From positions 1 through 23,044 of the forward strand of contig JBCBXA010000042.1 of NCBI GenBank assembly GCA_039816825.1: DNA of 23,044 nt, read 5' to 3'. Position 1 is the first letter of the stretch. Every line of letters begins with the position of its first letter. Source of the stretch: JBCBXA01 sp039816825 (GTDB lineage: Bacteria > Pseudomonadota > Alphaproteobacteria > Rhizobiales > Rhizobiaceae). The position numbers and the translations under genes are program-made. The notes under the pieces were generated by a model. It did no database searches. It worked only from the letters and a program-made list of their open reading frames with translations, and was not told the DNA's origin. Positions 7,887 to 15,992 of this stretch are shown here, in pieces.

Positions 7887-7955
7887 CTAGCGGAGGCTGC
7901 TCCGCTGGAAGAAACCAAGTCCGTATCCACCAGCACACATGAGATCACTCGACAT
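7887..7955 (-). CDS. Candidate 22-residue small protein with a perfect Shine-Dalgarno
   Basis: An ATG at 7955 opens a 22-codon frame ending in TAG at 7887-7889. The peptide has Cys7, then a Gly-rich aromatic stretch AGGYGLGFFQRSSLR. I recognise no family. Support comes from the exceptional ribosome-binding site AAAGGAGGTGATCC, whose GGAGG is 7 bases from the start, and from the intrinsic terminator 66 bases downstream. The last codons form a hairpin (AGCGGAG paired with CTCCGCT, 7889-7906). GGATACG at 7922-7928 (minus reading) can pair with CGTATCC at 7842-7848, so the RNA is well structured. It could be a small mRNA, a dual-function RNA, or a regulatory RNA that traps ribosomes. No clear promoter was found upstream of it between 7975 and 8070. 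Confidence 0.45.
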   Translation of the reverse strand: MSSDLMCAGGYGLGFFQRSSLR

Positions 7956-7971
7956 TGGATCACCTCCTTTC
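7956..7971 (-). promoter_or_regulatory. Extended ribosome-binding site complementary to the 16S rRNA 3' end
   Basis: The plus strand here reads TGGATCACCTCCTTTC, which is the conserved 3' terminus of bacterial 16S rRNA including the anti-Shine-Dalgarno. The minus-strand RNA would therefore pair with all 16 bases of that tail, far beyond the 4-7 usual for a bacterial start site. It sits immediately before the ATG at 7955. Confidence 0.6.
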
Positions 7972-8102
7972 GTTTGTTTCCGATGGGGTGAGGTTGGGCC
8001 GCTTCGCGCCTCTTGGCAAGTGGCAAACGCGCGACAATTCTGCCCCGCTCATCTCAATTCTCCGACAACCGTCCGGTCGTGATTGAATCCCGACCGGCGG
8101 CC

Positions 8103-8786
8103 ATGCATATGAAGGGTATGGACACGTCCTCACCAGAACCGACTGCCAAGCGCTCTGAAAAGCGTGAGGTCTCGCCCCTCCTCAAGATCATCCTGGAGAT
8201 GGGGCCACTGATCGTGTTCTTCTTTGCCAATTCGCGGGCCGTGCAGTTGCAGGAGGCGTTTCCCAGCCTTCTGGCACTGGGGGACCCGATCTTTGTCGCC
8301 ACTGCCATGTTCATGGTGGCGCTCGGCATTTCGCTTGCCCTCTCCTACGCCCTCACGCGCACGCTGCCGCTTCTGCCGGTCGTGACCTTCGTTTTCGTGG
8401 TGTTGATGGGCGGTCTGACGATCTGGTTGCAGAACGACACATTTATCAAACTCAAGCCCACCATCACCAACACACTGTTTGGCTCGGCCATTCTTATAGG
8501 CCTCGCCTTCGGGCGGAACTTTCTGCGGCTGGTGCTCGATACGGCCTTCAACATGGATGATGAAGGCTGGAACAAACTGGCCCTTCGATGGGGTCTGTTC
8601 TTCTTCGTCCTCGCCGCCATCAATGAGATCGTATGGCGCGGATTCTCCACGGAATTCTGGGTGGCGTTCAAGGTCTGGGGCGTGATGCCCATCACCATTC
8701 TTTTCACCGCGACCCAAATTCCTTTGATACAACGCCATTCGCTTGATGAAGATGATGGCGACACGGAAGACACTGCCGGCGCCTGA
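8103..8786 (+). CDS. ispZ: Septation protein A / YciB family inner-membrane protein (IspZ)
   Basis: A polytopic inner-membrane protein of the IspZ/YciB family, implicated in septation and cell-envelope integrity. The family hallmark LLKIILEMGPLIVFFFANSRA follows about 24 charged residues. About five hydrophobic segments follow, with the conserved GDPIFVATAMFMVALGISLALSY near 60 and MDDEGWNKLALRWGLFFFVLAAINEIVWR near 150. The final amphipathic WVAFKVWGVMPITILFTATQIPLIQRH is typical. The C-terminus is acidic. The start is uncertain: ATG 8103, 8109 and 8118 are all in frame and none has a strong ribosome-binding site. 8103 gives the N-terminal length closest to rhizobial relatives I recall. The frame extends to TTG 8013, which seems too long. 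The minus-strand small transcript lies just upstream in the opposite direction. Confidence 0.92.
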   Translation: MHMKGMDTSSPEPTAKRSEKREVSPLLKIILEMGPLIVFFFANSRAVQLQEAFPSLLALGDPIFVATAMFMVALGISLALSYALTRTLPLLPVVTFVFVVLMGGLTIWLQNDTFIKLKPTITNTLFGSAILIGLAFGRNFLRLVLDTAFNMDDEGWNKLALRWGLFFFVLAAINEIVWRGFSTEFWVAFKVWGVMPITILFTATQIPLIQRHSLDEDDGDTEDTAGA

Positions 8787-8896
8787 GGCGACCGATGTGC
8801 CTCCATGGCCGCCTGCCTTTGTGAATAGCGGGCGTGTTAACTCTTTATTAATTCTTTTTGCTTGCCCGGAGGCGCTGTCGGCTTAAGTTGGCGCGC

Positions 8897-9403
8897 ATGT
8901 CGACGCTTGCGATAGATATACGCCGTGCGGGCTCCAAGGATGCCGAGGCCATTGCCCAGGTGCATGATGCGTCCTGGCGAGAGGCTTATGCCGGCATTAT
9001 TCCTGCGGCTGCCCTGCATCGTATGATCCATCGGCGGGGAGCGGACTGGTGGGCGACCGCTCTTCGGCGCGGTGTCGAAATTTTGGTGCTGGAAGTGGGC
9101 GACGAATTGGTCGGCTATGCCACGATGGGTCGAAATCGTGTCGCGACACTCGATTACGATGCGGAGATCTACGAAATCTACATGCGTCCGGAATATCAGG
9201 GCCTCGGATTTGGCCGCAAGCTGTTTCAAGCCACGCGGCAGGCTCTTGCCAGTCAGGGCAAAGGGCGCGTGCTGGTTTGGGCCCTGAGCGACAATGAGCG
9301 CGCCGAGGCTTTCTATGAAGGCCTTGGAGGGCGAGCGGTTGCGATCGGCCACGAGGCCTTTGATGGCACCAAGCTAGAAAAGCGGGCCTACGCCTGGCAC
9401 TAG
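8897..9403 (+). CDS. GNAT family N-acetyltransferase
   Basis: A 168-residue single-domain acetyltransferase using acetyl-CoA. The N-terminal IRRAGSKDAEAIAQVHDASWREAYAGIIP is the usual GNAT strand 1/helix 1 region with the W-R-x-A-Y-x-G-I motif. The acetyl-CoA pyrophosphate loop is RPEYQGLGFGRKLF (residues 97-110). ALSDNERAEAFYEGLGGRAV forms the conserved C-terminal N-x-x-A-x-x-F-Y motif. The substrate cannot be told. The start at ATG 8897 matches the domain start; the frame extends to TTG 8858, but those residues are basic and non-conserved. The ribosome-binding site is weak. The 110-base gap after ispZ contains an AT-rich run (8840-8860) that may hold its promoter. Confidence 0.88.
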   Translation: MSTLAIDIRRAGSKDAEAIAQVHDASWREAYAGIIPAAALHRMIHRRGADWWATALRRGVEILVLEVGDELVGYATMGRNRVATLDYDAEIYEIYMRPEYQGLGFGRKLFQATRQALASQGKGRVLVWALSDNERAEAFYEGLGGRAVAIGHEAFDGTKLEKRAYAWH

Positions 9404-9592
9404 CCGCTTGTCTGCGGGCTGACTTCACGGCACACGTCTTTCCACTCTGCTGCCTTCATGGAACCTGCCTGATTGCGTGGCGTTGCACCCCGTGCATAAT
9501 CTCATGGAACACGAGATAAGGCGTAGTGGGCCGTGAGGGCTCGCCGGCGCGATTTCTAAAGCGCACGCCACCAAGAAAGGCCCCCACCGCCC

Positions 9593-11212
9593 ATGGCGAA
9601 TCAGGACGACAAGAAGCTCGCTTCCAAACCAAGTCGAAGTGCTCCGAAAAGGAAGCCGGTGACCATCGAAGGCGAATCCAAGCCAGTTGCAAAGCCCGCT
9701 TCAACGGCTGCGTCTGAAAAGTCATCTCCGCCACTGGGCCGGGCCGGTGCCAAGCAGACGGAGAGCAAGTCGACCTCTTCGGCAGCAAAGCCAGGGCCCG
9801 ACGCGAAAGGCGCTCAAGCCAAGGCCAACGCCTCGTCATCCGGCTCGCCGAAAGCAAGTTCGGCAACGCAGGCTCCTAAGACCGCTGCAGCAAAGCCATC
9901 TGGTGAACAGTCCAAAGGTGGTTTGAGAACAGGGCTGCTTGGCGGCGTGGCGGGTGGTGCGCTTGTGGCACTTCTTGCCGGCGGTTGGAGCCTGGTTTCC
10001 GGGGGTGGGGGAGCTACCGGTCTGGAGGATTTGCAGGCGCAGAACGCTGCCCTGGTGGAGCGCGTGGCGGCTGTTGAGGCCGTGCAGGATGATATGGGCG
10101 ATGCCGACCCCAATTCGGAACTCGCACAGCGCATCAACGTGCTGTCCGGCCAGATCCAGGACTTGTCATCGTCGAGCGGTGCCGACGTGGATCTGACGCC
10201 GGTGACTGACAGAATTGCCGCGCTCGAAGGCTTGCTGGAAGAGGCGCAGGCGAGTGCGCAACGGGCGTTGGACACGGCGTCCGATCTGCAAAGCCAGGTT
10301 GAGAGTGGCGGCTCTGGCGATGCGCCAGCCCTCGCAGCGCAGTCCGCCCGACTTGATGAGTTGAGTGCTGGTCTGGAGGGTCTTCAGGCCCAACTCGCTG
10401 AGGTGGCAGAAGGCTCCGCTGGCGGCGAGCCCGTTAATCTCGGCCCGGTCACCGGGCGACTGGAAAGCCTCGCAGTTGATCTTGAGCAGGCGCGGGCTTC
10501 AAATGAAGCCATGGCCACCAGCGTTCAGGAGAACGCATCGGCGCTGGCGGATACCAAGGCGGGTCTGGAGGGCCTGCAAACATCGGTGGCTGCGCTGTCA
10601 GATGCTATGGGCAACGCCCAAAGCGCCATTGCGTCCCGCGACGACGAGCAACGGGTTGCTCGTGCGGCCCTCGCCGCAGCAACACTCGCGGCCACCATTG
10701 ACGGCGGCAAGCCCTTTGCAACAGAGCTTGATAGTTTTGCTTCCATCACCTCGGGCAGCGATAGCCTTGCTGCCGGAGCGGATGCAGCAGAAGTGCTTCG
10801 ACCGTTCGCCGATGCAGGCGTTCCAACTCTTGCCTCCCTGCAGGCGCAGTGGCCTGCCGTGGCCGACGCCATTCTCGTGGCCGTTCGACCCGAGCCGGAG
10901 AACATCACGGATCGCTTTGCGTCCAATCTGCGTGGCCTTGTATCCGTTCGCCCTGCCGGAGATGTCGGTGGTGGTGGGCCGACGGCGACCGTCGGGCGCA
11001 TGACCACTGCTCTTGATGAAGGCCAGTTGGCGCAGTTCGCATCCGCACGGGCGGAGTTGCCGGAAGAAGGGCAGGCCGCGAGCGCTGAATTTGCCAAACG
11101 CGTTGCCGCGCGGCTCGAGGCCAACAGCCTTTTGACCAGTGTGCTTGCAGGCGCTTCCAGCAGCGCTTCAAACTCAGCCGCCGAGACCGCCTCTGAAGGG
11201 GACACCCAATGA
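9593..11212 (+). CDS. Alphaproteobacterial Mic60 / mitofilin-like protein (COG4223)
   Basis: A 539-residue inner-membrane protein of the mitofilin type. Residues 1-110 are a cytoplasmic Lys/Ala/Ser/Pro-rich disordered tail. One transmembrane helix follows (about 111-137, Gly/Ala-rich). A long periplasmic helical, coiled-coil-prone region runs from about 142 to 365, with heptad-like alternation and the spaced motifs DLQAQNAALVERV and TGRLESLAVDLEQA. The C-terminal mitofilin signature is present (RFASNLRGLVSVRP, ALDEGQLAQFASARAELPE, FAKRVAARLEANSLLTSVL). Mitochondrial Mic60 shapes cristae junctions, and alphaproteobacterial homologues are linked to intracytoplasmic membranes. Its stop overlaps the hemY start (ATGA), so the two are translationally coupled. 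Unlike the usual alphaproteobacterial order, hemC and hemD are not upstream. The 189-base gap after the GNAT gene shows no ORF remnant I could recognise. Confidence 0.85.
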   Translation: MANQDDKKLASKPSRSAPKRKPVTIEGESKPVAKPASTAASEKSSPPLGRAGAKQTESKSTSSAAKPGPDAKGAQAKANASSSGSPKASSATQAPKTAAAKPSGEQSKGGLRTGLLGGVAGGALVALLAGGWSLVSGGGGATGLEDLQAQNAALVERVAAVEAVQDDMGDADPNSELAQRINVLSGQIQDLSSSSGADVDLTPVTDRIAALEGLLEEAQASAQRALDTASDLQSQVESGGSGDAPALAAQSARLDELSAGLEGLQAQLAEVAEGSAGGEPVNLGPVTGRLESLAVDLEQARASNEAMATSVQENASALADTKAGLEGLQTSVAALSDAMGNAQSAIASRDDEQRVARAALAAATLAATIDGGKPFATELDSFASITSGSDSLAAGADAAEVLRPFADAGVPTLASLQAQWPAVADAILVAVRPEPENITDRFASNLRGLVSVRPAGDVGGGGPTATVGRMTTALDEGQLAQFASARAELPEEGQAASAEFAKRVAARLEANSLLTSVLAGASSSASNSAAETASEGDTQ

Positions 11213-13116
11213 TCCGCCTGACACTCTTCTTCATTGCTCTTATCGGGCTGGGCCTGGGTTTTAGCTGGCTGGCGGACCGGCCGGGTGACGTGGCCGTCAC
11301 ATGGCAGGGAAACATCTATCAGTTTGATCTGATTGTTATGGCGGTGGCCATTGTCGCGCTGATCGTGCTCGTGATGGTGTCCTGGGCGATTATCCGAACC
11401 ATTCTCGACAGCCCTTACATAATGCAGAATTTTGTGCGCCGCCGCAGCCGAGAGCAGGGCTACAAGGCTCTCTCCAATGGCTTCATCGCTGCCGGCTCCG
11501 GGGATTCCGAGACGGCCCGGCGCATGGCGGCGCGAGCCGATCGCATGCTGTCCAATGAGCCGCTGACGACTTTGCTGAAAGCGCAGACAGCGCTGCTCGA
11601 GGATCGCCACGAAGACGCCAAAGAGCGGTTCAGCGAAATGCTCGATGATGAGAAGACGCGGTTGCTTGGCCTGCGGGGGCTCTATCTGGAAGCATCGCGC
11701 GATGAGGATGGCCTTTCGGCGCGGCAGTTCGCCAACAAGGCTGCCGAGATCGAGCCACGCCTGGGCTGGGCCGGCAAGGCGCGTCAGGACTTCGCGGCGA
11801 CGTCCGGCGAATGGCAGGATGCCCTTGCTGCGCTGGACGCGAACAAGACCAACCGCATTACCGATAAAGAGAGCTATAGGCGCCAGCGCGCGGTTCTGCT
11901 GACGGCCCACGCCATGAGTGTGGAACTGTCTGAGCCGAAGATCGCCAAGAAGGAAGTGCATGAGGCGGTGAAGCTTGCGCCAAGTCTCGTGCCAGCCAGC
12001 TTGACGGAAGCGCGCCTTCTGGCCCGGTCTGGCGATGTGCGAGGTGCTTCCAAGGTTCTGGAGGCGCAATGGAAACTCAGCGCCCATCCGGAAGTAGCCG
12101 ATGCTTACGTCCACGTGCGCCCCGGTGACAGCGCCGTGGATCGCCTGACGCGCGCACGCAGCCTGGAGAAGATCCGCCCGAACCACCCTGAGAGCCAGTT
12201 CATTGTGAGCCGTGCCGCCCTTGAAGCCGGAGACTTTGAAGTGGCCCGACAGGCTGCGTCCGCACTTTTGCGCTCCCGGCCCACTGAGCGGGGCTACCTG
12301 TTGATGGCGGACATTGAAGATGCCGAGTTTGGCGATGATGGGCGTATCCGTGAGTGGTTGTCCCGGGCAGTCTATGCGCCGCGGGACGAAGCCTGGGTGG
12401 CCGATGGCGAAGTTCGCGACGAGTGGGCGCCAGTGTCGCCCAAGACCGGTGAACTGGATGCTTTCGAATGGAAAGTGCCACCGAACGTTGCAGAGACCGA
12501 GAAGGTGCTTGCGGTCGACTGGGCATCTCATGATGCGGACGTGGATCGCCGTCGAAAAATGCTGGCGGCGCCAGCGAGTGCGCCCTCGACTGGGAATGAC
12601 ACTCAAGTGAAGCCGGTATCGGATGAAGACCGGGTCGTGGAACTGTCCCCTGCAGACGCCCATGCTCTGCGGGGTAATCTGGAAGCACGGAAAGCGCAGG
12701 CACGCGCGCGCCTGTCCGAGCCTGAGCGCACAGCCGATACCGTGACACCGGCACCCGCAAAGGCGAAACAGGACCCCGATGGCACTCGCGCCAAATTGGC
12801 CGCCGCGGCACCCATTGCTGCCGCCAGTGCGACTGCAGCAGAGGATGCAGGGGCTGACGCTCAGGCGGATGAAGCACCCGTTGCAGCCGATACGAACTCA
12901 GGCTCTGTTGCCGAGACCAAGGAATCGGCAAGCGAATCCGAAGCCGCCGCTGACGCCACTTCCGATGATGATCTGCCCAAGGTGGCTCATCCGGAGCCGT
13001 CAGACCCGCAAACCCGGTCGGATCGTGAGCGGTTTATCGATCAGCGCCCCGACGATCCCGGTGTTCGGCCAGGTGCTGAACCAGCCAAGGGTGGGGGCTT
13101 CCGGCTGTTCAACTAG
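11209..13116 (+). CDS. hemY: HemY family protein (TPR-containing, heme-biosynthesis-associated)
   Basis: A 635-residue inner-membrane protein. Two hydrophobic helices lie at about 1-21 and 39-64. The conserved HemY start GDVAVTWQGNIYQFD lies between them. A tetratricopeptide-like helical region runs from about 80 to 395 (SREQGYKALSNGFIAAGSGD, KAQTALLEDRHEDAKERF, ALLRSRPTERGYLLMADIE). The domain ends in DEAWVADGEVRDEWAPVSPKTGELDAFEW. A roughly 200-residue Ala/Asp/Glu-rich, disordered C-terminal tail follows and stops at GGGFRLFN. HemY of this type is not the protoporphyrinogen oxidase of the same name; its exact role in heme synthesis is unclear. It is coupled to the Mic60 gene by ATGA overlap. 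The last 8 bases overlap the convergent permease gene. Confidence 0.9.
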   Translation: MIRLTLFFIALIGLGLGFSWLADRPGDVAVTWQGNIYQFDLIVMAVAIVALIVLVMVSWAIIRTILDSPYIMQNFVRRRSREQGYKALSNGFIAAGSGDSETARRMAARADRMLSNEPLTTLLKAQTALLEDRHEDAKERFSEMLDDEKTRLLGLRGLYLEASRDEDGLSARQFANKAAEIEPRLGWAGKARQDFAATSGEWQDALAALDANKTNRITDKESYRRQRAVLLTAHAMSVELSEPKIAKKEVHEAVKLAPSLVPASLTEARLLARSGDVRGASKVLEAQWKLSAHPEVADAYVHVRPGDSAVDRLTRARSLEKIRPNHPESQFIVSRAALEAGDFEVARQAASALLRSRPTERGYLLMADIEDAEFGDDGRIREWLSRAVYAPRDEAWVADGEVRDEWAPVSPKTGELDAFEWKVPPNVAETEKVLAVDWASHDADVDRRRKMLAAPASAPSTGNDTQVKPVSDEDRVVELSPADAHALRGNLEARKAQARARLSEPERTADTVTPAPAKAKQDPDGTRAKLAAAAPIAAASATAAEDAGADAQADEAPVAADTNSGSVAETKESASESEAAADATSDDDLPKVAHPEPSDPQTRSDRERFIDQRPDDPGVRPGAEPAKGGGFRLFN

Positions 13117-14065
13117 TGGTGCTCACGGGTCCACCCGCATAGAGGCGCTGGAAGATGAAGGGTGTCAGATAGTTTGGCACCTGATAGCAGGCGATGAACA
13201 GCAGCATGGGCTCCATAACGGACATGGGCAGTGCGGCCAGAAAGAGCCCGAAATTTCGGTTGCCATTGACAGCGGCCAGCGTGGCTCGCTTGGCCCTGTC
13301 CGAGCTGAGCCTGCCGCTCACGCCCCACGCGCTCAGTTGCAGGGTCAGGTTGACCGCAAAGGCAGCCACCATGGTGCTCGCCAGAGCGATGGGTCTCTCG
13401 GTGAGGGCTGAGCCAATGGGGGCCATCAGGCCGATGACCACGACGGCCAGCAGAATGGCTGCCCAACCCTCGACCCAATGGGAGATCGTCTCGTTCAGCT
13501 TCGGTACAGCGAAAAACCTCAAGGCGAATGCGGTGCCGGCCGCAACTGCGATCACACCCAGCAGCCGCACCGTGCTGGAGAAAATGGTGTCCGGATCGCC
13601 ATAGGCCGCGAGACCCAGGGCCGTTGCTGACGAAAACACGATCCAGGCCGTGATGGGTAGAACAAGTGTGCCGAGGAGGAGCAGTCGCACGGCATGGCTG
13701 GTCTCCATACCCATGATGGCCAGGAAGTGCGGAACCACGGTCACGCTGGATGCAGCCAGAAGCAGGATGATGGGCGCGAGAAACTCCTCAGGCACGCCGA
13801 GTGCCAGACCCAGCCACAGCACCATCAAAGGCACCGCTATCTGAAGACAAAGCGCCGTCAGCACGGTATTTCTCAGGTCGTTCCCGCCTCCGGTGATGGC
13901 CGATGGTCCCGTGCGGAAGCAGGCCAGAAACAAAAGGCCGCCGATAGCCATGCCCACAATGGGTAGAAAGGTCTCGGCAACCGGCCGCGCGAAAGCGCCA
14001 ACCAGCAGACCGCCGATGAGGAACCAGCGTGCCCTTTGCCCGCACCAGCCAAGGAAAGCTGTCAT
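13109..14065 (-). CDS. BASS-like (bile acid:sodium symporter superfamily) permease
   Basis: A 318-residue polytopic protein with about nine to ten hydrophobic segments. The pattern resembles the bile-acid/arsenite transporter superfamily: WFLIGGLLVGAFARP at the start, GPSAITGGGNDLRN in the middle, and GNRNFGLFLAALP near 270, where BASS proteins carry their conserved sodium-site loop. Substrate is unknown; members carry bile acids, pyruvate, pantothenate or arsenite. It starts 18 bases after dctM on the same strand and so is the last gene of the TRAP operon, which suggests a linked substrate. No strong ribosome-binding site was seen upstream of ATG 14065. The gene overlaps hemY by 8 bases tail to tail. 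An AEC-type permease is a less likely alternative. Confidence 0.65.
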   Translation of the reverse strand: MTAFLGWCGQRARWFLIGGLLVGAFARPVAETFLPIVGMAIGGLLFLACFRTGPSAITGGGNDLRNTVLTALCLQIAVPLMVLWLGLALGVPEEFLAPIILLLAASSVTVVPHFLAIMGMETSHAVRLLLLGTLVLPITAWIVFSSATALGLAAYGDPDTIFSSTVRLLGVIAVAAGTAFALRFFAVPKLNETISHWVEGWAAILLAVVVIGLMAPIGSALTERPIALASTMVAAFAVNLTLQLSAWGVSGRLSSDRAKRATLAAVNGNRNFGLFLAALPMSVMEPMLLFIACYQVPNYLTPFIFQRLYAGGPVSTTS

Positions 14066-14083
14066 GTTGGACCGCAGGCGGCG

Positions 14084-15394
14084 CTAGGCACGGGCACGCA
14101 GCGTGTCGGGCAGCCAGGTGGCGATCTCGGGAAAAGCCATCAGAAGCAACGCCATCACCACCATTATTAGGAACATGGGCAGCGCGGCTCGGGCGATATA
14201 TCCCATATCGAGATTGGTGAGGCCCTGCATCACAAACAGATTGAAGCCGATGGGCGGTGTGATCTGCGCCATCTCGATGACGACGGTCACAAAGATGCCG
14301 AACCAGATGACGTCGATGCCCGCTTCCCGGATCATGGGTTCTACGATGGCCATCGTCAGAACGACGGCGGATATTCCGTCCAGGAAGCAGCCGAGAATGA
14401 TGTAAAAGACCAGCAAGGCCAGCAGCAATTGGGTGCGGGTGAGTTCAAAGCCGCCAATCCAGTCCGCCAGGCTCCGGGGCAGGCCCGTGAAGCCCATGGC
14501 CAGTGTCAGAAACGCCGCGCCCGCGAGAATAAGCGCTATCATGGCCGAGGTGCGCACGGCGCCCATGAGCGATTGCGCAAAGGAGGTCGGGTTCAGCGAA
14601 CCTTGAAAGGCCGCCAGTAGGAGCGCGCCCACCACGCCAAAGGCGGCTGCTTCGGTGGCGGTGGCAATGCCTGCATACATGGAACCGATGACCAGCAACA
14701 CCAGCAGGATCACCGGCACGAGATAGAGCGAGTTTTGCAGCTTCTCGCCAAAGCTCATGCGCGGCTCCGGTGTTGGGTGCCAGTCCTTCGACAGCCGGGA
14801 ATAGACCGCGACATAGGCCATGAACATGGAGGCGAGAATGATGCCAGGCATGACGCCGGCCAGGAACAGTTCGCGAATGCTTTCATTGAGCGTCACGCCA
14901 TAGACTATGAGCACCAGCGAAGGCGGGATCATCAGGCCCAGCGTTGCGGCGCCCGCCAGCGTTCCGATCACGACTTTTTCTGGATATTGGCGCGCCCTGA
15001 GCTCGGGGATCGACATTCGCCCGACGGTCGTCAGCGTGGCGGCGGACGACCCGGAGACCGCCGCGAAGACCGTGCAGCCGACAATATTGGTGTGAACCAG
15101 TCCGCCGGGCAGCCGGGCCACCCACGGACTGAGGCCTTTGAACATGTCTTCTGACAGGCGGGTTCGGAATAGGATTTCTCCCATCCAGATGAAGAGGGGC
15201 AGCGCGGTGAGCGTCCATGAAGAGGAGGCGCCCCAGATATTGTTGATCATGGAGCCGCCGACAAACGGTCTGTCAGCGATGATTTCCATGCCGACGAAGG
15301 CAACGCCCAAAAGGGCCAGCCCCACCCAGACACCGGAGCCGAGAAGAACGAAAAGGACGGCCAGGAAGACCGCGACGGAGGTGAACTGGTCCAT
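14084..15394 (-). CDS. dctM: TRAP transporter large membrane subunit DctM
   Basis: A 436-residue protein with about twelve hydrophobic segments, the normal size for DctM. Diagnostic stretches are LSEDMFKGLSPWVARLPGGLVHTNIVGCTVFAAVSGSSAATLTTVG near 85-125 and MIPPSLVLIVYGVTLNESIRELFLAGVMPG near 155-185. Also seen are TATEAAAFGVVGAL and, near the end, ITPPIGFNLFVMQGL. It carries the sodium-driven transport path and works with DctQ and the binding protein DctP. The ATG at 15394 shares its A with the dctQ TGA stop, so translation is coupled. It belongs to the FAD oxidoreductase, dctP, dctQ, dctM, BASS-like operon. Substrate is likely an organic or amino acid carboxylate. Confidence 0.95.
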   Translation of the reverse strand: MDQFTSVAVFLAVLFVLLGSGVWVGLALLGVAFVGMEIIADRPFVGGSMINNIWGASSSWTLTALPLFIWMGEILFRTRLSEDMFKGLSPWVARLPGGLVHTNIVGCTVFAAVSGSSAATLTTVGRMSIPELRARQYPEKVVIGTLAGAATLGLMIPPSLVLIVYGVTLNESIRELFLAGVMPGIILASMFMAYVAVYSRLSKDWHPTPEPRMSFGEKLQNSLYLVPVILLVLLVIGSMYAGIATATEAAAFGVVGALLLAAFQGSLNPTSFAQSLMGAVRTSAMIALILAGAAFLTLAMGFTGLPRSLADWIGGFELTRTQLLLALLVFYIILGCFLDGISAVVLTMAIVEPMIREAGIDVIWFGIFVTVVIEMAQITPPIGFNLFVMQGLTNLDMGYIARAALPMFLIMVVMALLLMAFPEIATWLPDTLRARA

Positions 15395-15960
15395 CAGTTT
15401 TGCCCTCCGTCTCTGGCGATGGCTTCAGCCGGGATGTGCTCGTCATTGGCGCCGCCCAGGCCGCCCTCTACGATGTTGGATTGGCCCTTCAGGAGAAGGG
15501 TGACCAGATTGTCCCAGAAGCAGATGGCGAAAATCACGGAGCCGATGGCCATGGACATTTGCGGCATCCAGAGCGGCGTTGCGTCGAGCCCAGAGGACAC
15601 CTCTCCAAAGCGCCAGGATTGGTATGTGAAGGCGCAGGCGTGCCAAGCAAAATAGGTCGTGGCCGCCGTGCCGATGCCGAAGCACCAAACCTCGCCCCAA
15701 TGCTTGAAGCGGCCCAGATTGTTGAGAAGCAGGGACACGCGGATATGGCTGCCCGTGTTCAGCGCGTAGGCAAAGCCGAAGAAGCTGGCCGCCGCCATGG
15801 CGTAGCCCGAATAGTCGGATCCGCCCCGGAAGGCGAAACCGAATGTGCGGGATGCCACCTGAAGCAGGATCAGGCAGACAATCGCGATCAGGAAAAGGGC
15901 GGAGATGATGCCCGAGGCCAGATAGAGCCTGTCTAGCCATCTGCGGATCATCTGTCCCAT
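15394..15960 (-). CDS. dctQ: TRAP transporter small membrane subunit DctQ
   Basis: A 188-residue protein with four hydrophobic helices at about 10-33, 48-67, 90-110 and 130-152. The family pattern VCLILLQVASRTFGFAFRGGSDYSGYAMAAASFFGFAYALNTGSHIRVSLL is split across the first two helices and the G-x-H-I-R-V loop. DctQ stabilises DctM and helps dock the loaded binding protein. ATG 15960 was chosen because GGGGG lies 7 bases upstream. TTG 15978 and ATG 15951 are possible. A terminator-like hairpin separates it from dctP. Confidence 0.92.
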   Translation of the reverse strand: MGQMIRRWLDRLYLASGIISALFLIAIVCLILLQVASRTFGFAFRGGSDYSGYAMAAASFFGFAYALNTGSHIRVSLLLNNLGRFKHWGEVWCFGIGTAATTYFAWHACAFTYQSWRFGEVSSGLDATPLWMPQMSMAIGSVIFAICFWDNLVTLLLKGQSNIVEGGLGGANDEHIPAEAIARDGGQN

Positions 15961-15992
15961 GCTTGGCCCCCCGACCAATTGTCATCCGTCAG

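Noticed and set aside
7793..7971. Signal recognition particle RNA (4.5S) or 6S RNA at the minus-strand small unit
   Set aside because: The conserved SRP domain IV loop (GGAAG with AGCAGCC) and the 6S bulged duplex are both absent; only a short AGCAGCC-like string occurs in the hairpin.
9404..9592. A small protein or hemD remnant before the Mic60 gene, including a minus-strand frame at 9456-9866
   Set aside because: The frame runs across the Mic60 N-terminus and lacks a recognisable domain or ribosome-binding site. Only a short ATCTC/GAGAT dyad near 9500 was seen.
10525..12663. A 712-codon open frame on the minus strand, antisense to the Mic60 gene and hemY
   Set aside because: The opposite strand has two well-recognised families with normal codon phase. 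The antisense product is rich in Arg/His/Gly with no domain pattern, as expected of a shadow frame in GC-rich DNA.
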